Shown here in pieces: positions 44,838 through 52,114 of a stretch of 64,000 bases of DNA (position 1 is its first letter; every line of letters starts with the position of its first letter). This DNA comes from Chryseobacterium fluminis (GTDB lineage: Bacteria > Bacteroidota > Bacteroidia > Flavobacteriales > Weeksellaceae), in assembly GCF_026314945.1 (NCBI RefSeq), contig NZ_CP111121.1, forward strand, positions 4,650,001-4,714,000. The letters are read 5' to 3'. The position numbers were made by a program, and so were the translations under genes. Under the pieces are notes generated by a model, which was given only the letters and a program-made list of their open reading frames with translations, did not search any database and was not told where the DNA came from.

Positions 44838-45245
44838 ATGCTGTCTAAAAAATCTCAATATGCGTTTAAGGCCCTTTCATATCTTGTAGAAAAAAGAAAT
44901 GGAGGTCCTATTCTAATTTCCGAAATTGCGGAACACAAGAAAATTCCTTTAAAGTTTCTGGAAAATATTTTACTCGAACTCAAAAAAGCGGATATCCTTG
45001 ATAGTAAAAAAGGAAAAGGAGGGGGATATTTTTTTAAAGAAAATCCTGAAAACGTAAAACTTGCTAAAATTATCCGCCTGGTGAACGGGCCGATTGCACT
45101 CTTACCCTGCGTAAGTCTTAACTTTTATGAAAAATGTGACGACTGCAACGAAGATCACTGCAGCTTACACGATGTTCTGATTGAAGTCCGCGATGCGTCA
45201 CTTAAAATTCTGGAAGAAAAAACTTTAATGGATTTGATCGATTGA
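44838..45245 (+). CDS. Rrf2 family regulator, probably for sulfur assimilation
   Basis: Winged-helix regulator of 135 residues. The helix-turn-helix lies in the first 60 residues (ILISEIAEHKKIPLKFLENILLEL), and the wing in KKGKGGGYFF. Three clustered Cys (YEKCDDCNEDHC, about 95-110) could bind an iron-sulfur cluster as in IscR-type members. It stands directly in front of cysH-cysD-cysN, so control of that operon, like CymR in other bacteria, is the natural inference. Confidence 0.88.
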   Translation: MLSKKSQYAFKALSYLVEKRNGGPILISEIAEHKKIPLKFLENILLELKKADILDSKKGKGGGYFFKENPENVKLAKIIRLVNGPIALLPCVSLNFYEKCDDCNEDHCSLHDVLIEVRDASLKILEEKTLMDLID

Positions 45246-45267
45246 TCAGGTCCCTTTTTTTTGAATA

Positions 45268-45312
45268 ATTAGTCTACTCGTTTGGTAGGATAGTTATTTT
45301 ATCTGATATTTG
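45268..45312 (+). promoter_or_regulatory. cysH promoter with candidate Rrf2-family operator
   Basis: An imperfect inverted repeat, ATTAGTCTAC and GTAGGATAGT (45268-45277 and 45285-45294), covers a -33-like TTG (45282-45284). A -7-like GATATTTG (45305-45312) lies 20 bases further on. The arm ATTAGTCTACT is identical to one in front of the cupin gene. Binding by the neighbouring Rrf2 protein is inferred. Confidence 0.5.
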
Positions 45313-45334
45313 CAGTACTTCAAATGAATAAAAT

Positions 45335-46027
45335 ATGATTTCAAAAGAAGATGCAGAAATACTGAAACAGCTTTCAGCAGAGGGCGGATTGAAACTGATC
45401 TCGGCGAAGTTTCCGGAAGGAGCTGTTTTTTCAACATCGCTTGGCCAGGAAGACCAGGTGATTACCGATATGATTTTCAGAAACCAGCTTCCGGTCAAAG
45501 TCTTTACACTGGATACGGGCAGGCTTTTCTATGAACATTACGAATTGCTTTCTCAGAACAATTCAAGGTATAAAACCAAAATAGAGGTGTACGCCCCGGA
45601 ATCTTCAGATGTGGAAAAATATGTGAATGAAAAGGGGATTAATGCCTTTTACCATTCTGTTGAGAACCGGAAAGAGTGCTGTTTTATCCGGAAAGTAAAA
45701 CCCCTGAACCGTGCGTTGAACGGTGCCACAGTCTGGATCACAGGACTGCGGGCCGACCAGTCGGAAAACCGGGAAAATATGCCTGTCATCGAATGGGATG
45801 AATCCCGGAATCTGTACAAATACAATCCATTGATACACTGGAGCTACCAGAATGTTTTAGATTATCTGGAACAGCATCAGGTACAGGAACTGTCGCTGCA
45901 CAGAAAAGGATTTATCAGTGTCGGATGCCAGCCCTGCACGAGGGCCATTTCTGATGGTGAAAATCCACGGGCAGGACGATGGTGGTGGGAGAGTTCACAA
46001 AAAGAATGCGGTCTGCATACCCATTAA
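45335..46027 (+). CDS. cysH: Adenylyl-sulfate reductase (assimilatory), CysH family
   Basis: Reduces activated sulfate to sulfite. The 230-residue product has the PP-loop-like FSTSLGQEDQVITDM start, the catalytic C-terminal ECGLH, and two iron-sulfur cysteine pairs: KECCFIRK and VGCQPCTR. The CC...CxxC pattern marks the 4Fe-4S APS reductase type rather than the cluster-free PAPS type. This agrees with CysN lacking an APS kinase domain. First gene of a run with cysD, cysN and a TauE/SafE permease. Confidence 0.93.
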   Translation: MISKEDAEILKQLSAEGGLKLISAKFPEGAVFSTSLGQEDQVITDMIFRNQLPVKVFTLDTGRLFYEHYELLSQNNSRYKTKIEVYAPESSDVEKYVNEKGINAFYHSVENRKECCFIRKVKPLNRALNGATVWITGLRADQSENRENMPVIEWDESRNLYKYNPLIHWSYQNVLDYLEQHQVQELSLHRKGFISVGCQPCTRAISDGENPRAGRWWWESSQKECGLHTH

Positions 46028-46048
46028 TTTAAAATTTTAAGCAGTAAA

Positions 46049-46957
46049 ATGAATACCTATACATTAGACTATCTCGAGCAGTTGGAAGCAGAAAGTATCT
46101 ATATCATGAGAGAATTAGCGGCTCAGTTTGAGAAACCGGCATTGCTTTTCAGTGGTGGTAAAGATTCTATCACGCTGGTGCACCTGGCAAAAAAAGCTTT
46201 TGCTCCCATGAAGATTCCGTTTCCGCTGGTTCATATTGATACGGGACACAATTTTCCCGAAGCCTTACAATTCAGGGATGATCTGGCGGAAAATATCGGC
46301 GCAGAACTTATCGTAAGAAAAGTTGAAGATACCATAAAAGCTAAAAAATTAACCGAGCCCAAAGGCAAATTTGCCTCCAGAAACTGGCTGCAGACCCACA
46401 CTTTGCTGGATACTATTGAAGAGTTTCAGTTTGATGCCTGTATCGGAGGAGCGAGGAGAGATGAAGAAAAAGCAAGAGCAAAAGAACGGTTTTTTTCTGT
46501 ACGTGATGAGTTTGGACAGTGGGACCCGAAATTGCAGCGTCCGGAACTGTGGAATATCTACAACGGAAGAATCAATAAGGGGGAAAATGTAAGGATTTTC
46601 CCAATTTCCAACTGGACGGAACTCGATGTGTGGAACTATATTAAAAAAGAAAATATTCAGCTTCCTCCGATTTACTTTGCCCATGACCGGGAGGTTATAG
46701 AATATGACGGACAGCTGATTGCGGTGTCGGACTTTATTCAGATCGACGAACATGATGCTGTGATGAATAAAAGAGTGCGCTACAGAACAGTTGGCGACAT
46801 GACCTGTACCGCAGCCGTTGAAAGCTCAGCAGAAACATTGGAGGAGGTGATCAATGAAATTACGGCTTCCAGAATTTCCGAACGCGGCGAAACCCGGATT
46901 GATGATAAGGTCACGGAAGCCGCGATGGAAGACCGGAAAAAAGGAGGATATTTCTAG
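46049..46957 (+). CDS. cysD: Sulfate adenylyltransferase subunit 2
   Basis: Small catalytic subunit of ATP sulfurylase, which makes APS from sulfate and ATP. The 302-residue product has the PP-loop LLFSGGKDSITLVHLA (about 34-49), the HIDTGHNFPE block, and GGARRDEEKARAKER. It lies 21 bases after cysH and partners with CysN. Length and motifs are complete. Confidence 0.96.
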   Translation: MNTYTLDYLEQLEAESIYIMRELAAQFEKPALLFSGGKDSITLVHLAKKAFAPMKIPFPLVHIDTGHNFPEALQFRDDLAENIGAELIVRKVEDTIKAKKLTEPKGKFASRNWLQTHTLLDTIEEFQFDACIGGARRDEEKARAKERFFSVRDEFGQWDPKLQRPELWNIYNGRINKGENVRIFPISNWTELDVWNYIKKENIQLPPIYFAHDREVIEYDGQLIAVSDFIQIDEHDAVMNKRVRYRTVGDMTCTAAVESSAETLEEVINEITASRISERGETRIDDKVTEAAMEDRKKGGYF

Positions 46958-46964
46958 GATCACC

Positions 46965-47034
46965 TTAAAAAGCAACAGGCGATCAGCTATTTAAAGCTCA
47001 TAACTCATCATTCATAACTTATAACTAAATAAAC
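46965..47034. repeat. Spacer between cysD and cysN with CATAACT-type words
   Basis: The spacer is made of short related words such as CATAACT, CATCATTC and TATAACT, like other flavobacterial intergenic repeats. It separates two genes that elsewhere often abut, but no terminator or promoter is clear in it. Confidence 0.35.
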
Positions 47035-48276
47035 GTGGACATACTAAGATTTATCACCGCAGGAAGTGTAGACGACGGGAAAAGTACCCTGATCGGGAGG
47101 CTTCTGTATGACAGCAAAAATATATTGATCGACCAGCTTGAAGCGCTGGAAAAGCAGTCTAAAAATAAAAACGAAAACGGTGTTGACCTCGCGATCCTGA
47201 CAGACGGTCTGAGAGCGGAAAGAGAGCAGGGAATAACAATTGACGTTGCCTACCGGTATTTTTCCACCCTCAAAAGAAAGTTTATTATTGCAGACGCACC
47301 GGGGCATATTCAGTATACCCGGAATATGATTACGGGCGCTTCCAACTCACAGCTGATGGTGATCCTGATTGATGCAAGACAGGGCGTCATTGAACAGACA
47401 AGAAGACATTCCATCATCGCATCTTTACTGAAAATGAAAAATGTGGTGGTGGCAATTAATAAGATGGATCTCGTAGATTATTCCGAAGAGGTATATAATG
47501 ATATTAAAGCGCAGTATGAGTTGGTTGCTGAAAAATTAGGGCTGGAAAATGTAAGTTATTTCCCGATTTCAGCATTTCACGGGGATAATATCGTTGAAAA
47601 ATCTGATAGAATGAATTGGTATGATGGTACGCCACTTCTAGAGTTTCTTGAAAATGTAGAGATTTCTGCAGATAAGAACTTTGAAAGCCCCCGATTTCAG
47701 GTACAGTACGTCATTCGCCCGCAAACCGATGATCTTCATGATTACAGAGGATATGCAGGGGAGGTGATCTCCGGGGTTTATAAAAAAGGAGATGAGATTA
47801 CGGTGCTTCCTCAGAATATTCAGACCCGGATTTCAAAAATAGAGACAGGAGGAAAGGAAACGGACTTTGTTTTTGCCAATCAGCCTGCAGTCATTCACAT
47901 TGAAGATGATATTGATATCAGCCGGGGTGATTTTTTAGTGAAAACCGAAAGTCTTCCTAAAGTCGATAATGAAATAGAAGCGGTGATCTGCTGGCTCGAT
48001 AAAAAAGAATTAAGCGAAGGCAATAAGTATTTTATTCAGCATAAAAGCAGAATTGTAAAAGCGATTGTTAAAGAAATTGACTATAAAATTGATGTTAATA
48101 CCTTGGAAAAAACACCTGTTTCTGAAAGTATTAAGCTGAACGAAGTGGTAAAAGTCCGGCTGAAAACAGCTTCACCACTGGTATTTGACAGTTTTGAAGA
48201 GAGTAATGCAACGGGGAATGCTGTTTTGATCGACGAAACGAGTAATTCTACGGTAGGTGCCGTAATGATCTTATAA
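47035..48276 (+). CDS. cysN: Sulfate adenylyltransferase subunit 1 (GTPase)
   Basis: GTPase subunit that drives APS synthesis with CysD. The 413-residue product starts at a GTG codon (MDILRFITAGSVDDGKSTLIG), with P-loop GSVDDGKST, DAPGH (G3) and NKMD (G4). There is no C-terminal CysC domain, so no APS kinase activity, matching an APS-reducing pathway. The start is fixed by the family N-terminus, since no ATG lies nearby in frame. Confidence 0.95.
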   Translation: MDILRFITAGSVDDGKSTLIGRLLYDSKNILIDQLEALEKQSKNKNENGVDLAILTDGLRAEREQGITIDVAYRYFSTLKRKFIIADAPGHIQYTRNMITGASNSQLMVILIDARQGVIEQTRRHSIIASLLKMKNVVVAINKMDLVDYSEEVYNDIKAQYELVAEKLGLENVSYFPISAFHGDNIVEKSDRMNWYDGTPLLEFLENVEISADKNFESPRFQVQYVIRPQTDDLHDYRGYAGEVISGVYKKGDEITVLPQNIQTRISKIETGGKETDFVFANQPAVIHIEDDIDISRGDFLVKTESLPKVDNEIEAVICWLDKKELSEGNKYFIQHKSRIVKAIVKEIDYKIDVNTLEKTPVSESIKLNEVVKVRLKTASPLVFDSFEESNATGNAVLIDETSNSTVGAVMIL

Positions 48277-48277
48277 T

Positions 48278-49162
48278 ATGGTAATTTCAAGGAAGGTCCA
48301 GCTCAGGCTCAATGTACTTTTTATCACGTTAGCAGTAGTGCTGATCGTGGTTCTTTCGATGTATGAATTGGGGTACCTCGATGAATTACTGACTACTTTA
48401 GCAAAAGATCATTATATTTTTTACTGGATGATGCTGGTTGGGTTTTTGGCAGAAATGGTGGCCGGATCCATGGGAATGGGCTATGGGGTGATCTGTACAA
48501 CGACTCTTTTATTTCTGGGGATTCCTCCGCATGCGGTAAGTGCCAGCATCCATTCGGCAGAAAGTTTTACAACGGCAGCAGGAAGCATCAGTCATATAAA
48601 ACTGAAAAACGTAAGCAAAGGCTTAGTGAAAAAGCTAGCCATTCCTGCCATTATCGGAGCCGTCCTCGGCGCAGTTTCGCTTACCTATCTTGGTGAATAT
48701 TATTCTAAAATTACGAAGACCATTATTTCTTTTTACACCCTGTACCTGGGAATTCAGATTTTATCGAATGCTTTTAAGAAAAAACAGGATAAAAAACTGA
48801 AAAGAAAAACAAATTTAACAAGACTCGGTGTCATTGGCGGTTTTATCGATGCCTTTGCAGGAGGAGGTTGGGGACCGCTGGTCACAGGAACACTGATTAA
48901 AAACTCTTTTACCCCAAGGTTTGCGGTAGGAAGCTCTACAGTAGCTAAATTTATTTTAACCCTTACGGCAGCCATCACTTTTATTTTTACACTGGGAATC
49001 CAGCACTGGAATATTATCTTGGGTTTATTGATCGGAGGGATTGTTACTGCACCTTTTTCAGCGATGCTTACTGCAAAGCTTCCGGTGAAAAGCATGTTTG
49101 TCGTGATTGGGATTTTAGTGATTGTCATGAGCTCAATAACCATCTATAAATCTGTGTTCTAG
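48278..49162 (+). CDS. TauE/SafE family sulfite or sulfur-compound permease
   Basis: The 294-residue membrane protein has about eight helices and the duplicated TauE/SafE pattern: GFLAEMVAGSMGMGYGVICTT near residue 60 and GVIGGFIDAFAGGGWGPLVTG near 190. It begins one base after the cysN stop, so it is in the same operon. Its likely job is sulfate uptake or sulfite export for this pathway; direction is not shown by sequence. Confidence 0.9.
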   Translation: MVISRKVQLRLNVLFITLAVVLIVVLSMYELGYLDELLTTLAKDHYIFYWMMLVGFLAEMVAGSMGMGYGVICTTTLLFLGIPPHAVSASIHSAESFTTAAGSISHIKLKNVSKGLVKKLAIPAIIGAVLGAVSLTYLGEYYSKITKTIISFYTLYLGIQILSNAFKKKQDKKLKRKTNLTRLGVIGGFIDAFAGGGWGPLVTGTLIKNSFTPRFAVGSSTVAKFILTLTAAITFIFTLGIQHWNIILGLLIGGIVTAPFSAMLTAKLPVKSMFVVIGILVIVMSSITIYKSVF

Positions 49163-49223
49163 TATAGCTTCTTAAATGTGAAAAAATAACATCGGTAAAA
49201 TACTTTTGATTTTGAAAATATTC

Positions 49224-49231
49224 TACATTTG
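49224..49231 (+). promoter_or_regulatory. -7 box of the ABM monooxygenase gene
   Basis: TACATTTG matches TAnnTTTG and lies 18 bases before the ATG at 49250. A second match, TACTTTTG, is found at 49201-49208. Confidence 0.5.
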
Positions 49232-49249
49232 CACCATTAAAAAAAATAT

Positions 49250-49540
49250 ATGAAATTATATGTAGTTGCGCTTTTTAAGTTTAATGAAAACTATTTAATG
49301 GAAGCGGTGGAACTTTTTCAGACTCTGGTAAGAGAGACCCGGAAGGAAGAAGGCTGTCTGCAATACGATCTGATTGAAGATAAAGATAATAAAGGGACTT
49401 TCTTTATGACGGAATTATGGGAAAGTGAAGAACATCTGAACCGGCACAACGGACAGGATCATCTGCTGAATTTCAGAAGAGATGTTTCCAAAATGCTGGA
49501 AAGTTCTACCCAGGTCTATAAAGGATATAAAACATTGTAG
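49250..49540 (+). CDS. ABM-domain (antibiotic biosynthesis monooxygenase-like) protein
   Basis: A 96-residue single-domain ABM fold (LMEAVELFQTLVRETRKEEGCLQYDL, then FFMTELWESEEHLNRH). Relatives include quinol monooxygenase YgiN and, more distantly, heme-degrading IsdG/HmoB. The closer pattern is YgiN-like. Although the heme locus begins nearby, the gene faces it convergently and has its own promoter and terminator, so a heme role is unproven. Confidence 0.8.
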   Translation: MKLYVVALFKFNENYLMEAVELFQTLVRETRKEEGCLQYDLIEDKDNKGTFFMTELWESEEHLNRHNGQDHLLNFRRDVSKMLESSTQVYKGYKTL

Positions 49541-49619
49541 ATTTCACACCGAGACCTGATGTCGGAAAAAAGGAGCTTATCGCTTGAAATAACTTCCGTC
49601 TTCCGGTTTCATGAAAATT

Positions 49620-49648
49620 GAAAGGCTGTTCAGCAATCTGAACAGCCT
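49620..49648 (+). terminator. Terminator after ABM gene
   Basis: AAGGCTGTTCAG pairs with CTGAACAGCCTT around CAAT. The T tail is short. Confidence 0.65.
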
Positions 49649-49718
49649 TTCATTAGAAAAAATAGAAAGTATTAAAATTTAGAGGTTCATCATTTGCAAT
49701 ATTGCTGATGCAATTTTG

Positions 49719-51002
49719 TTATTTAATAATTAATTTTTTGGTTTCGGAGCTTCCTCCGAAATTGATTTTTACCAGATAATTTCCTGAAGAAAGCTGAGAT
49801 AAATTCAGATCCTGTTTATAGAATCCTGCCTGATTGGTCAGTTCTGCAGAATATACTTTTTTACCGGACAGATCGTATACTTCAACACTTCCTCTGTTTC
49901 CTGTTTTTTCTTTAACGTCGAATAAAACAGTTACCTGTTTGTCAGCTGTTGCAGGATTCGGGTAGATCCCGAAAGACGCTTTTTTCCCGGCAATATCGGT
50001 AATGCCCAGTGATGAGGTAATATTTTTATATTTAAAATACATATTTCCCGTAGAAGTACCTTCATTTGAAATGAAGTACATTCTGTAGTAATCCGAGCCT
50101 TGTTTTACATAATACACCACATCGGAGATAGGAGCGCCGCTCGTAGGCTTCCAGGAATGTCCGATGGTTGTAATATTACTTGAGAAACTGGTTGCCGCCG
50201 GCAGCGTTGAAGTGGCTGTTGCCTGTGTTTCAGGCTGCACTCTTGCTACGGTAATATTTGAATTCTGAATCACGCCGGCCATTCTGTACATCATGATATT
50301 GCCGTAAAAAGTCCAGTATCTTGTAAACATTAAATCCCAGCTCGCTTTTGCGGGCTCAAGGTTAGCCACTTTATCACCGGTCGTAAATGAAAAATAATTG
50401 AAGTAGGCATCATCAGCTCCGTTAGCGATCGTTTTGGTCTGTGTAGCTCCCCAGGCAGAAGTTGCAGTATCCCAGAGGGCATATTTAAAGGTGTATCCTC
50501 CGAAATAATCATCGATCATGAATTTGACATATTGTCCTGAGGTCAGATATTTTAAAACAAAGATTACTTTTCCTTCTATGTGATGCGTTCCGCCGTTATA
50601 CTCTCCCCATCCGTACGTTGCGGTTCCCTGTTCGAAAGCACCCTGCTGAAGAGAAGTGGTAATATCCGGATTGTACAAAGCCGCTCCGTAGGAAGAAACA
50701 TTATTGGTTGTAATGCTGTCCCAGTCTGAAGGTGTGGCAGACGCCTGATATACTTCAATATTCTGCGCATCATTAATTCTGGTTCCGAAGTTCATGGCAG
50801 AATTTCTGTAGAATGCAACATCCCAGGTATTGGCAGGCTGGGAAACAATACTGTTTGAGCTCAGGTCAAAAAACACGCGGTTCTGGTAAGCAGGTCCCAT
50901 AGTCAGGTTCACCGTACTATATCCGTTGGCATCTGTCTGAGCAAGCGCCTTCTGATGTACACCTAGTGCAAATAGCGAAGCAAAGAATAATTTTGTTTTC
51001 AT
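49719..51002 (-). CDS. T9SS-secreted HmuY-like (heme-binding) protein
   Basis: The 427-residue protein has a signal peptide (cut after ALA, residue 21). Two HmuY-type blocks, ANTWDVAFYRNSAMNFGTRIN (about 57) and KASWDLMFTRYWTFYGN (about 220), match the HmuY fold known from heme-binding proteins. A T9SS type A sorting domain (IYPNPATADKQ...TKKLIIK) forms the last 80 residues. Classic HmuY proteins are surface lipoproteins; this one has a T9SS tail instead. A Fur-box-like site and a good -7 box lie just upstream. Heme binding itself is inferred, not shown. Confidence 0.78.
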   Translation of the reverse strand: MKTKLFFASLFALGVHQKALAQTDANGYSTVNLTMGPAYQNRVFFDLSSNSIVSQPANTWDVAFYRNSAMNFGTRINDAQNIEVYQASATPSDWDSITTNNVSSYGAALYNPDITTSLQQGAFEQGTATYGWGEYNGGTHHIEGKVIFVLKYLTSGQYVKFMIDDYFGGYTFKYALWDTATSAWGATQTKTIANGADDAYFNYFSFTTGDKVANLEPAKASWDLMFTRYWTFYGNIMMYRMAGVIQNSNITVARVQPETQATATSTLPAATSFSSNITTIGHSWKPTSGAPISDVVYYVKQGSDYYRMYFISNEGTSTGNMYFKYKNITSSLGITDIAGKKASFGIYPNPATADKQVTVLFDVKEKTGNRGSVEVYDLSGKKVYSAELTNQAGFYKQDLNLSQLSSGNYLVKINFGGSSETKKLIIK

Positions 51003-51027
51003 AATATCTTCTGATATTTATATTGTT

Positions 51028-51094
51028 ATTTAGAATTGTTCTACAAAAGTATAATAATTATTTTTAATCATTCTAAATAAAAACATGATATTTG
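51028..51094. promoter_or_regulatory. Duplicated divergent Fur-box promoter, copy in front of T9SS HmuY-like gene
   Basis: Two Fur-box-like sites flank the region: ATTTAGAATTGTTCTACAA (51028-51046) and ATTTTTAATCATTCTAAAT (51060-51078). A minus-strand -7 box (TACTTTTG, 51051-51044) overlaps the first and drives the HmuY-like gene. On the plus strand a near -7 box (GATATTTG, 51087-51094) follows the second. Order and spacing copy the promoter at 52033-52097 almost base for base. Confidence 0.75.
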
Positions 51095-51139
51095 TCGCGT
51101 GTCATTTAAATCTTGTAACGGACCAATCGTCAGGCGCAT

Positions 51140-51176
51140 AAAAAAAGCTGATTAATCAATAGATTAGCCAGCTTTT
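51140..51176. terminator. Terminator after the adhesin-like gene
   Basis: AAAAGCTG (51143-51150) and CAGCTTTT (51169-51176) form a stem with inner AATC/GATT pairs. The T tract is good on the minus strand, where the secreted adhesin-like gene ends, and weaker on plus. Confidence 0.7.
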
Positions 51177-51204
51177 GAAAATGCAAATTGCAGTCTGATA
51201 AATT

Positions 51205-52020
51205 TTATTTTTTAATAAATTTTGATTTTACGGCAGTACCTTCAGCAGTTTCAATCAGAATAAAATAAACACCAGCATGTAAGGTACTGATGTCAAATTT
51301 ACGATCACTCAATTTGCCTTCAGCTACCTGTTGTCCTACAGCAGAATAAATCTGAATATTTCTGGGATCTTTTTTCGTGATAAACTGTAATGCAGTGTCA
51401 TCGGAATTAACAGCGAATTTAATTTCTTCTTTAGACTTAGCGGCATCGGAAATTCCTAAAACAGAGGTTGTATCGTATACAACGTTGTCAATCTGAATAG
51501 CCGTGTGCGCGATAGTCGGTGTAAATTTAAAAACAAGATACGAACCGGTAGATGCCGGAATGGGAACGCTGATATTCTGAACGGTTCCCGGACCTGTAAT
51601 TGTAACAGGACTTCCTACTGCCACGAAAGTCGACATATCTGCAGGGTTTGATGCTACTCCTACCTGAATGGTTGCCGGACTGGTATAAGGATCCACTGCG
51701 GTAGCAGCAAATGACAGGGTTTTATCTCCGGCCGGAGCAGCAATCTGCGGAGTCACCAGATAAGACGGGCTGGATGGGTTATTCCCGGCATAGGACTGAA
51801 TGTATTTGTTGTTAGAATTTGAATCTGCGGCCACAATCATTCTTGGGGGAACCGGCGGAAATGAGTTGGTAGGGGAAGCTACCACCGCAGACCATCCGTT
51901 CTGAGGAAAAGTAGTGTTTCCTGCCGTAAAGTTGTCGAAGTTTTCATTAATCGTTGCTACTTGTGCATTAGCTGTAACAGCCGTTAACATTAAAGTTCCT
52001 AAAAGTAGTTTTACATTCAT
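51205..52020 (-). CDS. T9SS-secreted protein with adhesin-like beta-sandwich, Fur-box controlled
   Basis: The 271-residue protein starts at 52020 (MNVKLLLGTLMLTAVTANAQ, a clear signal peptide); the frame is open further upstream only by chance. The mature part starts NENFDNFTAGNTTFPQNGW and continues with PSSPSYLVTPQIAA and VFKFTPTIAHTAIQIDNVVY. This looks like the cleaved-adhesin/choice-of-anchor J group found in gingipain hemagglutinin domains. A T9SS-type C-terminal domain (IQIYSAVGQQV...SKFIKK) ends the protein. It shares the divergent Fur-box promoter with the heme receptor, so a role in heme or hemoprotein capture is a reasonable inference. Confidence 0.75.
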   Translation of the reverse strand: MNVKLLLGTLMLTAVTANAQVATINENFDNFTAGNTTFPQNGWSAVVASPTNSFPPVPPRMIVAADSNSNNKYIQSYAGNNPSSPSYLVTPQIAAPAGDKTLSFAATAVDPYTSPATIQVGVASNPADMSTFVAVGSPVTITGPGTVQNISVPIPASTGSYLVFKFTPTIAHTAIQIDNVVYDTTSVLGISDAAKSKEEIKFAVNSDDTALQFITKKDPRNIQIYSAVGQQVAEGKLSDRKFDISTLHAGVYFILIETAEGTAVKSKFIKK

Positions 52021-52032
52021 GACGTTATTTTT

Positions 52033-52097
52033 ATTTAGAATTATTCTACAAAAATAAGTAATTATTTTTAATTGTTCTAAATAAAGTTCTATATTTG
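52033..52097. promoter_or_regulatory. Divergent Fur-box promoter of the heme locus
   Basis: Fur-like box 1 is ATTTAGAATTATTCTACAA (52033-52051) and box 2 ATTTTTAATTGTTCTAAAT (52064-52082). A minus-strand -7 box (TATTTTTG, 52056-52049) serves the adhesin-like gene. A plus-strand TTG (52073-52075) and TATATTTG (52090-52097) serve the TonB receptor, whose ATG is at 52115. The half-site TTTAGAAT/ATTCTAAA is the expected iron-box type in flavobacteria. Binding by Fur is inferred. Confidence 0.78.
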
Positions 52098-52114
52098 CGG
52101 AAAATTTTGTGTCT

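Noticed and set aside
49250..49540. ABM protein as an IsdG-type heme oxygenase belonging to the heme locus.
   Set aside because: Closer to YgiN-type, has its own promoter and terminator, and no Fur-box-like site upstream.
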